Positions 51,384 to 58,918 of a DNA stretch of 64,000 bases are shown piece by piece. How positions within the stretch are numbered: the stretch's first letter is position 1; the number at the start of each line of letters is the position of its first letter. This stretch comes from Streptomyces violaceusniger Tu 4113 (GTDB lineage: Bacteria; Actinomycetota; Actinomycetes; Streptomycetales; Streptomycetaceae): the NCBI RefSeq assembly GCF_000147815.2, contig NC_015957.1:10044001-10108000 (forward strand), read 5' to 3'. Below the pieces are notes generated by a model. That model worked only from the letters and a program-made list of their open reading frames with translations, searched no databases and was not told the DNA's origin. The translations under genes and the position numbers were made by a program.

Positions 51384-51812
51384 ATGGGCATCAGCATCCG
51401 CAAACGCAAAACCGCGACCACCGACATCGACCTGAGCGACATCAAGCCGCTGCCGCTGTGGTTCTTCGGCTTCGAGGGCGTCATGGGTGCCGCGTACGAC
51501 CTGACCAAGGCGTGGGACGACGCCTGGATGGTGCTCATCGCGATCGCCCTCGTGAACGTCGTCGTCGGGGCGACCGTGCTGCGCCGCCGGGTGAAGCTGA
51601 TGCGCGCGATGCTCAAGAACGCCCACACCCGGAAGATCGCCATCGGGCTGCTCGCGCTCCGCGTCGGCCTCCATCTCGTCCTCGCCGCCGTCGGTGCCCC
51701 GGTCACCTCGGTGGCCGGGCATCTGACCGTCGCGGTCCTGATGGGCGCGACGACGGTGACGCTGCTGTGGTTCAACCAGCGCGTGACCTTCCGCGCCCTG
51801 CGGCTCGCCTGA
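51384..51812 (+). CDS. membrane protein, unknown
   Basis: A 142-residue protein with three to four membrane helices (about 50-68, 89-108, 114-135) after a basic-then-acidic lead (IRKRKTATTDIDLSDIKPLP). I do not recognise a family. It has a weak GGGGCGGGG ribosome site. It lies between XPB and HelR-type genes in the same direction, with a palindrome upstream that may control it. Confidence 0.75.
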   Translation: MGISIRKRKTATTDIDLSDIKPLPLWFFGFEGVMGAAYDLTKAWDDAWMVLIAIALVNVVVGATVLRRRVKLMRAMLKNAHTRKIAIGLLALRVGLHLVLAAVGAPVTSVAGHLTVAVLMGATTVTLLWFNQRVTFRALRLA

Positions 51813-51946
51813 GACAAAGACGGAGCCCACGCGGGCCCACAGCCCGGACGGAGGCTCACAGCCCCACACGAGGCCCGCCCGCGAGCCCGCCCGGCCCCTT
51901 CCCCGGGGGCCGTCATAATTCATTCGCCTCCCGGACATGCCCTGGC

Positions 51947-51952
51947 TACAAT
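51947..51952 (+). promoter_or_regulatory. possible -10 element of helR
   Basis: TACAAT lies 153 bp before the helR start. No good -35 sits at the usual distance. Tandem copies of CTTTGTGTACTCG (52048-52090) lie in the leader. Confidence 0.3.
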
Positions 51953-52104
51953 CGCCGGTCTTGCCGCCTCCCGCGTTCCGAACGGGAGAGCCGCCGCCCG
52001 GACGGAAACCGGTCGGCATCTCTGACCGCGCATCCGTACCGCGCACCCGCTTTGTGTACTCGCTTTGTGCACTCGTTGTGTACTCGCTCGCCGGAGGCTA
52101 CGCC

Positions 52105-54246
52105 GTGCCCTCGCACGCCCCTGACCACGCAGATCCCCTCTCAGACCCCCATCCAGCCTCAGCCCCTCTCTCAGACCCCCATCCAGCCTCAGCCCCTCTC
52201 TCAAACCCCCTCGCGCGGGAGCGCGCCCATCTGACCGACTCCCGCGCCGCGCTGCGCGCCATGCGCGCCGACGTCGAGGCCCTCGACCTCCGGGACGTCG
52301 CCGCGAACTGGGTCAACGCCGCAGCGCTGCACCACCAGGTCAGCGAGCGCATCAAGGCCCTCGCCGACCTCGCCGACACCCCGCTCTTCTTCGGCCGGCT
52401 CGACTATCTGCACGCACCGGACGCGGAGACGGCGGAGGGCGCGGAGGGCGAGCGGTTCTATATCGGCCGCCGCCATGTGCACGACGCGGACGGGGACCCC
52501 ATGGTCATCGACTGGCGTGCCCCCGTCTCCCAGCCCTTCTACCAGGCGTCGAAGACCGCGCCGATGGACATCGCGCTGCGCCGCCGCTTCGGCTACACGG
52601 GCGGCGAGTTGACGGCGTACGAGGACGAGCGGCTCTCCGACCCCACCGAGGCGGAGCAGACCAGCAAGCTGCTCCAGTCCGAGATCGAGCGCCCGCGCGT
52701 CGGCCCGATGCGGGACATCGTCGCGACGATCCAGCCGGAACAGGACGAGATCGTCCGCCAGGGGATCGGCGGCACCATCTGCGTCCAGGGGGCACCGGGC
52801 ACCGGTAAGACGGCCGTGGGGCTGCACCGGGTGGCGTATCTGCTGTACGCGCACCGCGAGCGGCTGGCCCGCTCCGGCACCCTCGTCATCGGCCCGAACC
52901 GCTCCTTCCTCCACTACATCGAGCAGGTCCTGCCCGCCCTCGGCGAGTTGCAGGTGGCCCAGGCGACCGTCGAGGACCTGGTGACCCGCCCGGCCCTGGG
53001 CGCGGAGGCTCGGGGCACCGACTCCGCCGACGCGGCCCGTATCAAGGGCGACGCGCGGCTGGCCGAGGTGCTGCGCCGCGCCCTGCGCTCGTACGTCACC
53101 GCCCCCACCGAACCCTGTGTGGTGGTGCGCGGTTCACGCCGCTGGCGGGTGCCCGCGTACGAACTGGAGGAGATGGTCGAGGAGTTGCTCACCCGCGACA
53201 TCCGCTACGGCGCGGCCCGCGAGGCGCTTCCGCAGCGCATCGCGCACACCGTGCTCGTCCGGATGGAGCAGGCGGGTGAGGCGCCCGACGACCGGGTCCA
53301 GGACGCGGTCGCGCGCAACGCGGCCGTCAAGGCGGCGGTCAAGGCGGTCTGGCCGCCGGTCGACCCGGCCAAGCTGGTGCTGCGGCTGCTCTCCGACGCC
53401 GACTTCCTGGCCGAGCACGCGGAGGGCGTCCTCGACGCCGACGAGCAGAAGACCGTCCTGTGGGCGAAGCCGGGGCGCGGTGTGAAGTCCGCGAAGTGGT
53501 CCCCGGCGGACCTGGTGCTGATCGACGAGGCCGCCGATCTCATCGAGCGCACCCCGTCCCTCGGGCATGTGGTCCTGGACGAGGCGCAGGACCTGTCGCC
53601 CATGCAGTACCGCGCGGTCGGCCGCCGCTGCAGCACCGGCTCGGCGACCGTGCTCGGCGACATCGCCCAGGGCACCACCCCATGGGCGACGGCCAGTTGG
53701 GAGGAGGCCCTGACCCATCTGGGCAAGGACGGGGCGGCGATCGAGGAGCTGACCCAGGGGTTCCGGGTGCCGCGCGAGGTGATCGCGTACGCCTCGCGAC
53801 TGCTGCCCGCCATCGCCCCCGGCCTGTCGGAGGCCACCTCGATCCGCGAGGCGGCGGGCGACTTCTCCGTACGGGCCGTGGACCCGGCGGAGCTGGACGC
53901 GGCCGTGATCGCCGCGTGCCGGGACGCGCTGACCCACGAGGGTTCCGTGGGTCTCATCGCGGCCGACGCCCGCGTCCCGGCCCTGGCCGAGGCCCTCGAC
54001 GCGGCAGGCCTGACCCACCTCTCCCCCGGCGAGGAGACCAGCGCCGAGGCCCGGCTCACCCTCGTCCCGGCGACCCTGGCCAAGGGTCTGGAGTACGACT
54101 ACGTGGTGCTGGACGAACCGGCCGCGGTGGTCGACGGCGAGCCGGACGAACGCACCGGTCTGCGCCGCCTGTACGTCTCCCTGACCCGTGCGGTCTCGGG
54201 GCTGACGGTCGTCCACGGGGCGGCGCTGCCGGAGCGGCTGAACTGA
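52105..54246 (+). CDS. helR: HelR-type RNA polymerase recycling ATPase
   Basis: A 713-residue UvrD/HelD-like ATPase. Members displace stalled RNA polymerase or free it from rifamycin. GTG 52105 follows GGAGG by seven bases. The N-terminus has three 10-residue repeats (LSDPHPASAP, 52139-52210). The family pattern is complete: ERFYIGRRHVHDADGDPMVIDWRAP, Walker A VQGAPGTGKTAVGLHRVAYLL, the Walker B VVLDEAQDLSPMQ, QGTTPWATASWEEALTHLG, and the C-terminal LAKGLEYDYVVLDEPAAV and LYVSLTRAV. It is not UvrD itself because the coiled-coil insertion replaces the helicase 1B/2B pattern. No rifamycin-associated element was seen upstream. Confidence 0.88.
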   Translation: MPSHAPDHADPLSDPHPASAPLSDPHPASAPLSNPLARERAHLTDSRAALRAMRADVEALDLRDVAANWVNAAALHHQVSERIKALADLADTPLFFGRLDYLHAPDAETAEGAEGERFYIGRRHVHDADGDPMVIDWRAPVSQPFYQASKTAPMDIALRRRFGYTGGELTAYEDERLSDPTEAEQTSKLLQSEIERPRVGPMRDIVATIQPEQDEIVRQGIGGTICVQGAPGTGKTAVGLHRVAYLLYAHRERLARSGTLVIGPNRSFLHYIEQVLPALGELQVAQATVEDLVTRPALGAEARGTDSADAARIKGDARLAEVLRRALRSYVTAPTEPCVVVRGSRRWRVPAYELEEMVEELLTRDIRYGAAREALPQRIAHTVLVRMEQAGEAPDDRVQDAVARNAAVKAAVKAVWPPVDPAKLVLRLLSDADFLAEHAEGVLDADEQKTVLWAKPGRGVKSAKWSPADLVLIDEAADLIERTPSLGHVVLDEAQDLSPMQYRAVGRRCSTGSATVLGDIAQGTTPWATASWEEALTHLGKDGAAIEELTQGFRVPREVIAYASRLLPAIAPGLSEATSIREAAGDFSVRAVDPAELDAAVIAACRDALTHEGSVGLIAADARVPALAEALDAAGLTHLSPGEETSAEARLTLVPATLAKGLEYDYVVLDEPAAVVDGEPDERTGLRRLYVSLTRAVSGLTVVHGAALPERLN
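52139..52210. repeat. 30-bp coding repeat at the helR start
   Basis: Two nearly perfect 30-bp units and a partial third encode DPHPASAPLS repeats near the helR N-terminus. The frame is kept. Confidence 0.85.
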
Positions 54247-54254
54247 GCTGACCG

Positions 54255-54674
54255 TTATGCCTTGGCTTCGGCGGTCTGCTGCTCGTATCGCTTGAGGGCG
54301 TCCGGGGTGACGGGCGCGAAGAAGTTGACGAGATTGCCGTCGGGGTCCTTGAACAGCAGCGAACGGTTGCCCCAGGGCTGCGTGGTGGGCTCGTTCACGA
54401 TCTCGACGTCGAACTCCTTGAGCCTCTCGTACTCGCCGTCGACATCGGCGACGCGGAACTCCACGATCACGCTCTGGTTCGCCGCGGGCCGGGGCGCCTG
54501 CTCACCGAGCACCCGCACCGTGCGGGTGCTCGCAAGGGCGAGAGTTCCACTCGAAGTCATGAGCTCGGCGAAGTCGTCCGTGTACCGCTTCGCGGTCAGG
54601 CCCGTGGCCCGCTCGTAGAAGTCGGTGATCCGGGCGACGTCCTCGGTGATGATGCGGATCGAGGCGAAGTGCAT
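54255..54674 (-). CDS. VOC-family (glyoxalase-like) protein
   Basis: A 139-residue protein of the vicinal oxygen chelate fold, with two beta-alpha-beta-beta-beta modules. Metal-site residues are at the usual places in HFASIRIITEDVARITDFYERATG (His2), VIVEFRVADVDGEYERLK (Glu) and LLFKDPDGNLVNFFAPV. It may be a small dioxygenase-like, resistance-type or isomerase protein. The substrate is unknown. ATG 54674 follows GGGAG. It is convergent with the HelR gene. A perfect 12-bp palindrome lies in its upstream region. Confidence 0.88.
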   Translation of the reverse strand: MHFASIRIITEDVARITDFYERATGLTAKRYTDDFAELMTSSGTLALASTRTVRVLGEQAPRPAANQSVIVEFRVADVDGEYERLKEFDVEIVNEPTTQPWGNRSLLFKDPDGNLVNFFAPVTPDALKRYEQQTAEAKA

Positions 54675-54710
54675 GGCAAGCTCCCGTGAGGTGTTTTGTG
54701 CTGTGCGGAT

Positions 54711-54722
54711 GACCGTACGGTC
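54711..54722 (-). promoter_or_regulatory. 12-bp palindrome upstream of the VOC gene
   Basis: GACCGTACGGTC is a perfect palindrome 37 bp before the VOC start. TetR-type operators of this shape are common in Streptomyces. The binding factor is unknown. Confidence 0.4.
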
Positions 54723-54750
54723 GATACCGGGCAGAAGCCGCCCGGTATCG
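54722..54750 (-). terminator. hairpin downstream of cutC
   Basis: CGATACCGGGC (54722-54732) and GCCCGGTATCG (54740-54750) form a perfect 11-bp stem with loop AGAAGCC. Downstream are short repeats of GCCCGGTATCCGA and CAGCACCCAGCA (54780-54845). Confidence 0.6.
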
Positions 54751-54917
54751 AACCCCGGTTTCCGGGCCGGTGTGCAGGCCCGGTACCCGAGCCCGGTATC
54801 CGAGCCCAGCACCCAGCACCAGGAGGCACCCAGCACCCAGCAGGAGCTTGTCGGCACAGCCGCCGTGCAGCCGCCCTCAGCGCCGCGCAGACCGCCTCAG
54901 CGCCGCGCGGCATCCCC

Positions 54918-55646
54918 TCAGGCGACCGGAACGGGCGCGTCCAGGGCCGTACGCCACCGGCCTACCGCCGCCGCGTCCACAGGGCCGGCCCATCCCGCCG
55001 GGCGGGCCGCGCCGCCGATGTGGAAGGCGTCGATCCCGGCGGCGCGCAGGGCGGACAGATGGTCGAGGCGCAGCCCGCCACCGGCCATGATGCGCGGCTC
55101 ATAGCCCGGCGTACCGGTCCGCGCCGCCTCCTCGGCCAAGGTCGGCAGACCGTCGTCGACGCCACGTGCGGACCCGGCGGTGAGATACGTGTCGAGGCCG
55201 GGGATGTCGGCGAGCCGCTTCCGCAGCCCGTCGCGATCCGCGGCGCGGTCGATGGCCCGGTGGAAGGTCCAGCGGCTCTCGTCTACGCCGCCGCCCGCCC
55301 GCACGACCTCGGTCAGCGTGGTCACGGCGGCCAGGTCGACCCCGCCGTCGTCGGTCAGGAAGCCCAGGACGAACTCGTCCGCCCCCTCGGAGTGCAGCGC
55401 GGCAGCGGCCTCGCACAGCGTGTCGAACGCGGCGGGGTCCCCGGCCGCGAAGCCGTCGGCGGCGCGGAGCATCACCCGTACCGGCAGGTCCACGGCCGAT
55501 CGGACGGCGGCGAAGGTCTCACGGGAGGGGGTGAGCCCGTCGGCGGCCATGTCGGTGACCAGTTCGAGGCGGTCCGCCCCTCCGGCCTGTGCGGCGATCG
55601 CGTCCGCCGGGTTCAGGGCGATCACCTCGAGAATTGGTCTAGACAT
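54918..55646 (-). CDS. cutC: CutC-family protein
   Basis: A 242-residue TIM-barrel protein of the CutC family, linked to copper tolerance in E. coli though its biochemical role is disputed. The sequence shows LEVIALNPADAIAAQAGGADRLELVTDM, GLTPSRETFAAVR and IMAGGGLRLDHLSALRAAGIDAFHIGG. The start is unusual: ATG TCT AGA CCA ATT uses codons rare in Streptomyces, and this same DNA contains a dre-like sequence. Regulation by DasR is therefore possible but unproven. It is divergent from the HD-domain gene. Confidence 0.93.
   Translation of the reverse strand: MSRPILEVIALNPADAIAAQAGGADRLELVTDMAADGLTPSRETFAAVRSAVDLPVRVMLRAADGFAAGDPAAFDTLCEAAAALHSEGADEFVLGFLTDDGGVDLAAVTTLTEVVRAGGGVDESRWTFHRAIDRAADRDGLRKRLADIPGLDTYLTAGSARGVDDGLPTLAEEAARTGTPGYEPRIMAGGGLRLDHLSALRAAGIDAFHIGGAARPAGWAGPVDAAAVGRWRTALDAPVPVA
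55635..55646. promoter_or_regulatory. dre-like (DasR) sequence over the cutC start codon
   Basis: TGGTCTAGACAT contains the intact core GGTCTAGAC of the DasR operator consensus TGGTCTAGACCA and matches 10 of 12 positions. It overlaps the cutC ATG (55644-55646) and lies 56 bp before the divergent HD gene. Confidence 0.5.
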
Positions 55647-55702
55647 GCTCCACAGCTTGCCACACCGCGCAAGAGGGCAAACCGCTACCCCACAATTGGC
55701 CC

Positions 55703-56374
55703 ATGTCCGCACCCGCGCCCGCCCGCCATCCGGCCCATGACGCCCTGCTCACCCGCTGGACGGACCTCCTCACCAGCGCCCGCGAAGCCACGGCCCCGCC
55801 TCCCGCCCCCTACGGCGAGGACCTGCTGACCCGCTGGGCCGAACCCCAGCGCCGTTACCACACCACCGATCACCTGCTCGCGGTCCTGGACCGGGTGGAG
55901 GAGCTGCTCCCCCACGTCCAGGCCCCCGACCCCGCCGCCATCCGCCTGGCCGCCTGGTTCCACGACGCCGTCTACCTCCCCGACCGCTCCACCAACGAGG
56001 AACGCAGCGCCCGCCTCGCCGAACGCGCCCTCACCGAGGCAGCCGTCCCGGCCCCCCGCACGGCCGAAACCGTCCGCCTCGTCCTCGTCACCCGGGACCA
56101 CGACCCCGCCGAGGGCGACACCAACGGCGAAGTCCTGTGCGACGCCGACCTCGCCGTACTGGCGGGCTCCCCGGCGGCCTATGGCGCCTACGCGGCGGCG
56201 GTCCGCGAGGAGTACGGCTTCGTCCCCGACGACGCTTTCCGCGAGGGCCGCGCGAATGTCCTCCGCCACCTGCTGGGCCTGTCCCGCCTCTTCCGTACGC
56301 CGGAGGCCCACGACCGCTGGGAGGAACCGGCCCGGCGCAACATGGCCACGGAGCTGGAGCTGCTCGGTTCGTAA
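55703..56374 (+). CDS. HD-domain metal-dependent phosphohydrolase
   Basis: A 223-residue HD-superfamily protein. The metal motif is HTTDHLLAVLDRV, then WFHDAVY (HD doublet), and the later Asp/His set RDHDPAEGDTNGEVLCDADLAVLAG, all in order. Such proteins hydrolyse nucleotides or other phosphate esters. The substrate is unknown. ATG 55703 lies 56 bp after the cutC start on the other strand. It precedes an MFS exporter gene by 50 bp, so the two may be co-transcribed. No ribosome site is strong. Confidence 0.9.
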   Translation: MSAPAPARHPAHDALLTRWTDLLTSAREATAPPPAPYGEDLLTRWAEPQRRYHTTDHLLAVLDRVEELLPHVQAPDPAAIRLAAWFHDAVYLPDRSTNEERSARLAERALTEAAVPAPRTAETVRLVLVTRDHDPAEGDTNGEVLCDADLAVLAGSPAAYGAYAAAVREEYGFVPDDAFREGRANVLRHLLGLSRLFRTPEAHDRWEEPARRNMATELELLGS

Positions 56375-56424
56375 CATGTGCCGTTGGCGGAATGCCGAGG
56401 TCAGGCCATGGCGTTGAGCCTGGC

Positions 56425-57702
56425 ATGCCCTCCTCCTCCCCAGCGGATTCCGCTCGCTCCCGCATGCCCCTGGCGGTCTACGTCCTCGGGCTGTCCGTCT
56501 TCGCTCTCGGTACCTCCGAGTTCATGCTGTCCGGGCTGCTGCAACCCGTCGCTCGGGACATGGGGGTGTCCATCCCCACGGCCGGGTTGCTGATATCGGC
56601 CTTCGCGATCGGGATGGTGGTCGGGGCGCCGGTGCTGGCGGCGGCCACGTTGCGGCTGCCTCGGCGGACGACGCTGATGGCGCTGCTGGCGGCGTTCGGG
56701 CTCGGGCAGATCGCGGGGGCGCTGGCGCCGTCGTACGGGGTGCTGTTCGCCTCGCGGGTCGTCAGCGCGTTCGCGTGTGCCGGGTTCTGGGCGGTGGGCG
56801 CCGCGGTGGCGGTATCGCTGGTGCCGGTGAACGCGCGGGCGAAGGCGATGGCGGTGATGGTCGGCGGACTGAGCATCGCGAACATCGCGGGGGTCCCCGC
56901 CGGGGCGTTGCTCGGGCAGCACGCGGGGTGGCGCGCCGCCTTCTGGGCGGTGGCCGGGCTGTCGGCGCTCGGGCTGGTCGGAGTCGTCGCGCTCGTACCG
57001 CGTACGGAGGTGCCGACCGGGGACGACCGGCCGCGGCTGCGGGCCGAGTTGCGCATCTACCGCGACCGGCAGGTGTGGCTGGCGCTGGTCGCCACCGCGC
57101 TGAGCGGTGGCGCGGTCTTCTGTCTGTTCTCCTACCTCGGGCCGCTGCTGACGGATGTGGCGGGGCTGGACGAGGGCTGGGTGCCGACCGTGCTCGCGCT
57201 GTTCGGAGTCGGCGCGCTGCTGGGTACGGTGCTCGGCGGGCGGATCGCGGACGCGCATCTGTTCGGCACGATGCTCGGGGGCATCACCGCCTCGACGGTC
57301 GTGCTGAGCGCGTTGGCGCTGACCGCGCACAGCGCGGTCGCGGCCGTGACCTTGGCGCTGCTGCTCGGCTTCACTGCCTTCTTCACCGCGCCCGCGCTCA
57401 ACGCCCGGATGTTCAACCTCGCGAACGCCGCGCCCACGCTCGCGGGCGCGACGAACACCTCGGCCTTCAACATCGGCAACACGGTGGGCCCGTGGCTCGG
57501 CGGCCTCGTCATCGACCTGGGCTGGGGCTACCCGGCGGTCGCCTGGACGGGTGCGGCACTCGCCGGTACGGGCGTGGTGACGACGGTCGCCGCGATGCGG
57601 CTGCACCGGGCGGCCGGTGCCTCGCGCGTCATCGCCACGTCGGCGACGTACTCCCCGGCGGACGCGGAAGCGGCGCCCGACCCGTCGCGCACGACGCCCT
57701 GA
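56425..57702 (+). CDS. MFS efflux transporter (Cmx/CmrA group)
   Basis: A 425-residue protein of the chloramphenicol-exporter-like branch of the major facilitators. The start VYVLGLSVFALGTSEFMLSGLL is the group mark, with loop 2-3 sequence ATLRLPRRTTLMALLAAFGLGQ. RVVSAFACAGFWAVGAAVAVSLVP and TNTSAFNIGNTVGPWLGGLVIDLGWGYPAV follow. Twelve helices are predicted. It may export amphenicols or other small compounds, and resistance is not proved. ATG 56425 is chosen to fit the family; a longer frame to 56137 overlaps the HD gene. Its stop lies in a 32-bp direct repeat. Confidence 0.88.
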   Translation: MPSSSPADSARSRMPLAVYVLGLSVFALGTSEFMLSGLLQPVARDMGVSIPTAGLLISAFAIGMVVGAPVLAAATLRLPRRTTLMALLAAFGLGQIAGALAPSYGVLFASRVVSAFACAGFWAVGAAVAVSLVPVNARAKAMAVMVGGLSIANIAGVPAGALLGQHAGWRAAFWAVAGLSALGLVGVVALVPRTEVPTGDDRPRLRAELRIYRDRQVWLALVATALSGGAVFCLFSYLGPLLTDVAGLDEGWVPTVLALFGVGALLGTVLGGRIADAHLFGTMLGGITASTVVLSALALTAHSAVAAVTLALLLGFTAFFTAPALNARMFNLANAAPTLAGATNTSAFNIGNTVGPWLGGLVIDLGWGYPAVAWTGAALAGTGVVTTVAAMRLHRAAGASRVIATSATYSPADAEAAPDPSRTTP

Positions 57703-57742
57703 GAGACCCCGACCCGTCGCGCACGACGCCCTGAGAGACCCC
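57678..57742. repeat. 32-bp direct repeat through the transporter stop
   Basis: CGACCCGTCGCGCACGACGC and CCTGAGAGACCCC occur at 57678-57710 and again at 57710-57742. The stop codon is in the first copy. Confidence 0.92.
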
Positions 57743-57882
57743 ACCTCGTCGCGCGGGCGCGGCCACACCGCCCGCGCGGGGCACTCACCTTGGCGCCGGA
57801 GCCGAGCTTGATGCCCGCCATACCCCGCAGCGCGGCCGCACCGGGCGGTCGGTTGGCAGGACGGGTGGCAGGCCCGCCCCGG

Positions 57883-57960
57883 TCACCCCGGGTCCGCGTT
57901 CGCGGCTCGTTGGGGGCGGCGGAGACCCGCAGCCTTCAGACGGCGTACCGCCCGCGGCGC
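57883..57960 (-). pseudogene. duplicated 3' fragment of the DUF4031 gene
   Basis: Read on the minus strand the segment encodes RRLKAAGLRRPQRAANAD, identical to the end of the adjacent DUF4031 protein, then PG and a stop (57883-57885). It lies about 200 bp downstream of the real gene end. The matching block of DNA, including CGGTTGGCAGG and GCGTTCGCGGCTCGTTGGGG, covers about 57830-57965 and 58031-58168. Confidence 0.85.
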
Positions 57961-58091
57961 GGCCGCCCTCAGCCGCTCGGGGGCACGAGCGGCAGCGCGG
58001 CAGCGCGGCAGACCTACGCACGGCGGGGGCGTGGCGGCCGCACCGGCGGCCGGTTGGCAGGGAGGGCGGGCCGCGGGCCCGCCCGCACCGG

Positions 58092-58364
58092 TCAGTCCGC
58101 GTTCGCGGCTCGTTGGGGGCGGCGGAGGCCCGCGGCCTTCAGGCGGCGGAGGAGTTCCTTGCTGCCGACCTCCTCCGCGCCCGCCCGTACCGCCTTCGCG
58201 TACAGCTCGCTCGGCAGGTCGTAGTGGTCGCGGTCGAAGCCTCGGCGCGGGGCGCCGATGCGGGCGGCGAAGGCGTGGAGTTCGGTGTAGGAGACATCGC
58301 TGACCAGGTGGGACCACAGACGGCCGTGGCCCGGCCACGAGGGCGGGTCGATCAGTACGGCCAT
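58092..58364 (-). CDS. DUF4031 protein
   Basis: A 90-residue protein of DUF4031, a small family spread in actinobacteria. Conserved marks are VLIDPPSWPGHGRLWSHLVSDVSYTELHAFA, then IGAPRRGFDRDHYDLPSELYA. The function is unknown; a nuclease-like or nucleotide-binding role has not been shown to my knowledge. Its ATG shares one base with the stop of the preceding gene (TGATG), so the two are translationally coupled. A copy of its last codons lies about 200 bp downstream. Confidence 0.85.
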   Translation of the reverse strand: MAVLIDPPSWPGHGRLWSHLVSDVSYTELHAFAARIGAPRRGFDRDHYDLPSELYAKAVRAGAEEVGSKELLRRLKAAGLRRPQRAANAD

Positions 58365-58729
58365 CAGAGGGTGGTGCCCAACGATCCCACGGGCGCCACC
58401 GCGACCGCCGTCTTGCCGCAGACCCAGTGCGGGTTGGGGCCCAACTCGGGCTCCACGTCGAGGGCGTGGAGGTCGCCGCCCTGAGTGCATACGGGGCACA
58501 GCGGCCATCGGCCGTACCGTTCCAGCAGGGCGTCCTGGACGTCCTGGGCGACCAGACCGGCCACGTACTCGATGCCTTCCGGCCACTGCTCGACCCACCA
58601 CCGCCGGTGCGCGATCGCGTCTTCGACCAGCGAGACGATATCGGCCCGGGCGACCTCGCCCGCCGCGAGGTCGGCCAGGACGAGGGCGCGGGCCGCGTGC
58701 AGTGCGTGTTCGAGCTTCATGGGTTCCAT
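58364..58729 (-). CDS. small protein with a cysteine-pair motif, unknown
   Basis: A 121-residue protein. The first 75 residues are helical (LEHALHAARALVLADLAAGEV and IVSLVEDAIAHRRWWVEQWPEG). The C-terminal third has CPVC and a later HWVC, which may bind zinc. I do not assign a family. ATG 58729 follows AAAGG. Translational coupling with DUF4031 implies the two act together. They are divergent from the MurR-like regulator. Confidence 0.8.
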   Translation of the reverse strand: MEPMKLEHALHAARALVLADLAAGEVARADIVSLVEDAIAHRRWWVEQWPEGIEYVAGLVAQDVQDALLERYGRWPLCPVCTQGGDLHALDVEPELGPNPHWVCGKTAVAVAPVGSLGTTL

Positions 58730-58873
58730 TGTCACCTTTGCTTCCTCCTGGCGCCTGTTTGCTTCATCCCCGGTCTCGCTTCGTCCCCGCTCTTCTCACT
58801 TCGTCTCGCTGCGGCCCGCCGCCCGGAGGCTCGCTGCGGCCCGCCGCCCGGAGGGTTGACGGACCCCGTGGCC

Positions 58874-58918
58874 GGAAATAGTTTTCGCGGATGAGCAGCG
58901 ACCTGAAGGAAACTTTCA
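58874..58918 (+). promoter_or_regulatory. candidate RpiR/MurR operators at the regulator start
   Basis: GAAA-TAGT-TTTC (58876-58887) and TGAAGGAAACTTTCA (58904-58918) are imperfect palindromes of GAAA/TTTC type. The second overlaps the ribosome site and ATG. Autoregulation is inferred. Confidence 0.4.

Noticed and set aside
51813..52104. Rifamycin-associated element before helR
   Set aside because: No palindrome resembling it was found. Only a -10-like hexamer and short repeats are present.
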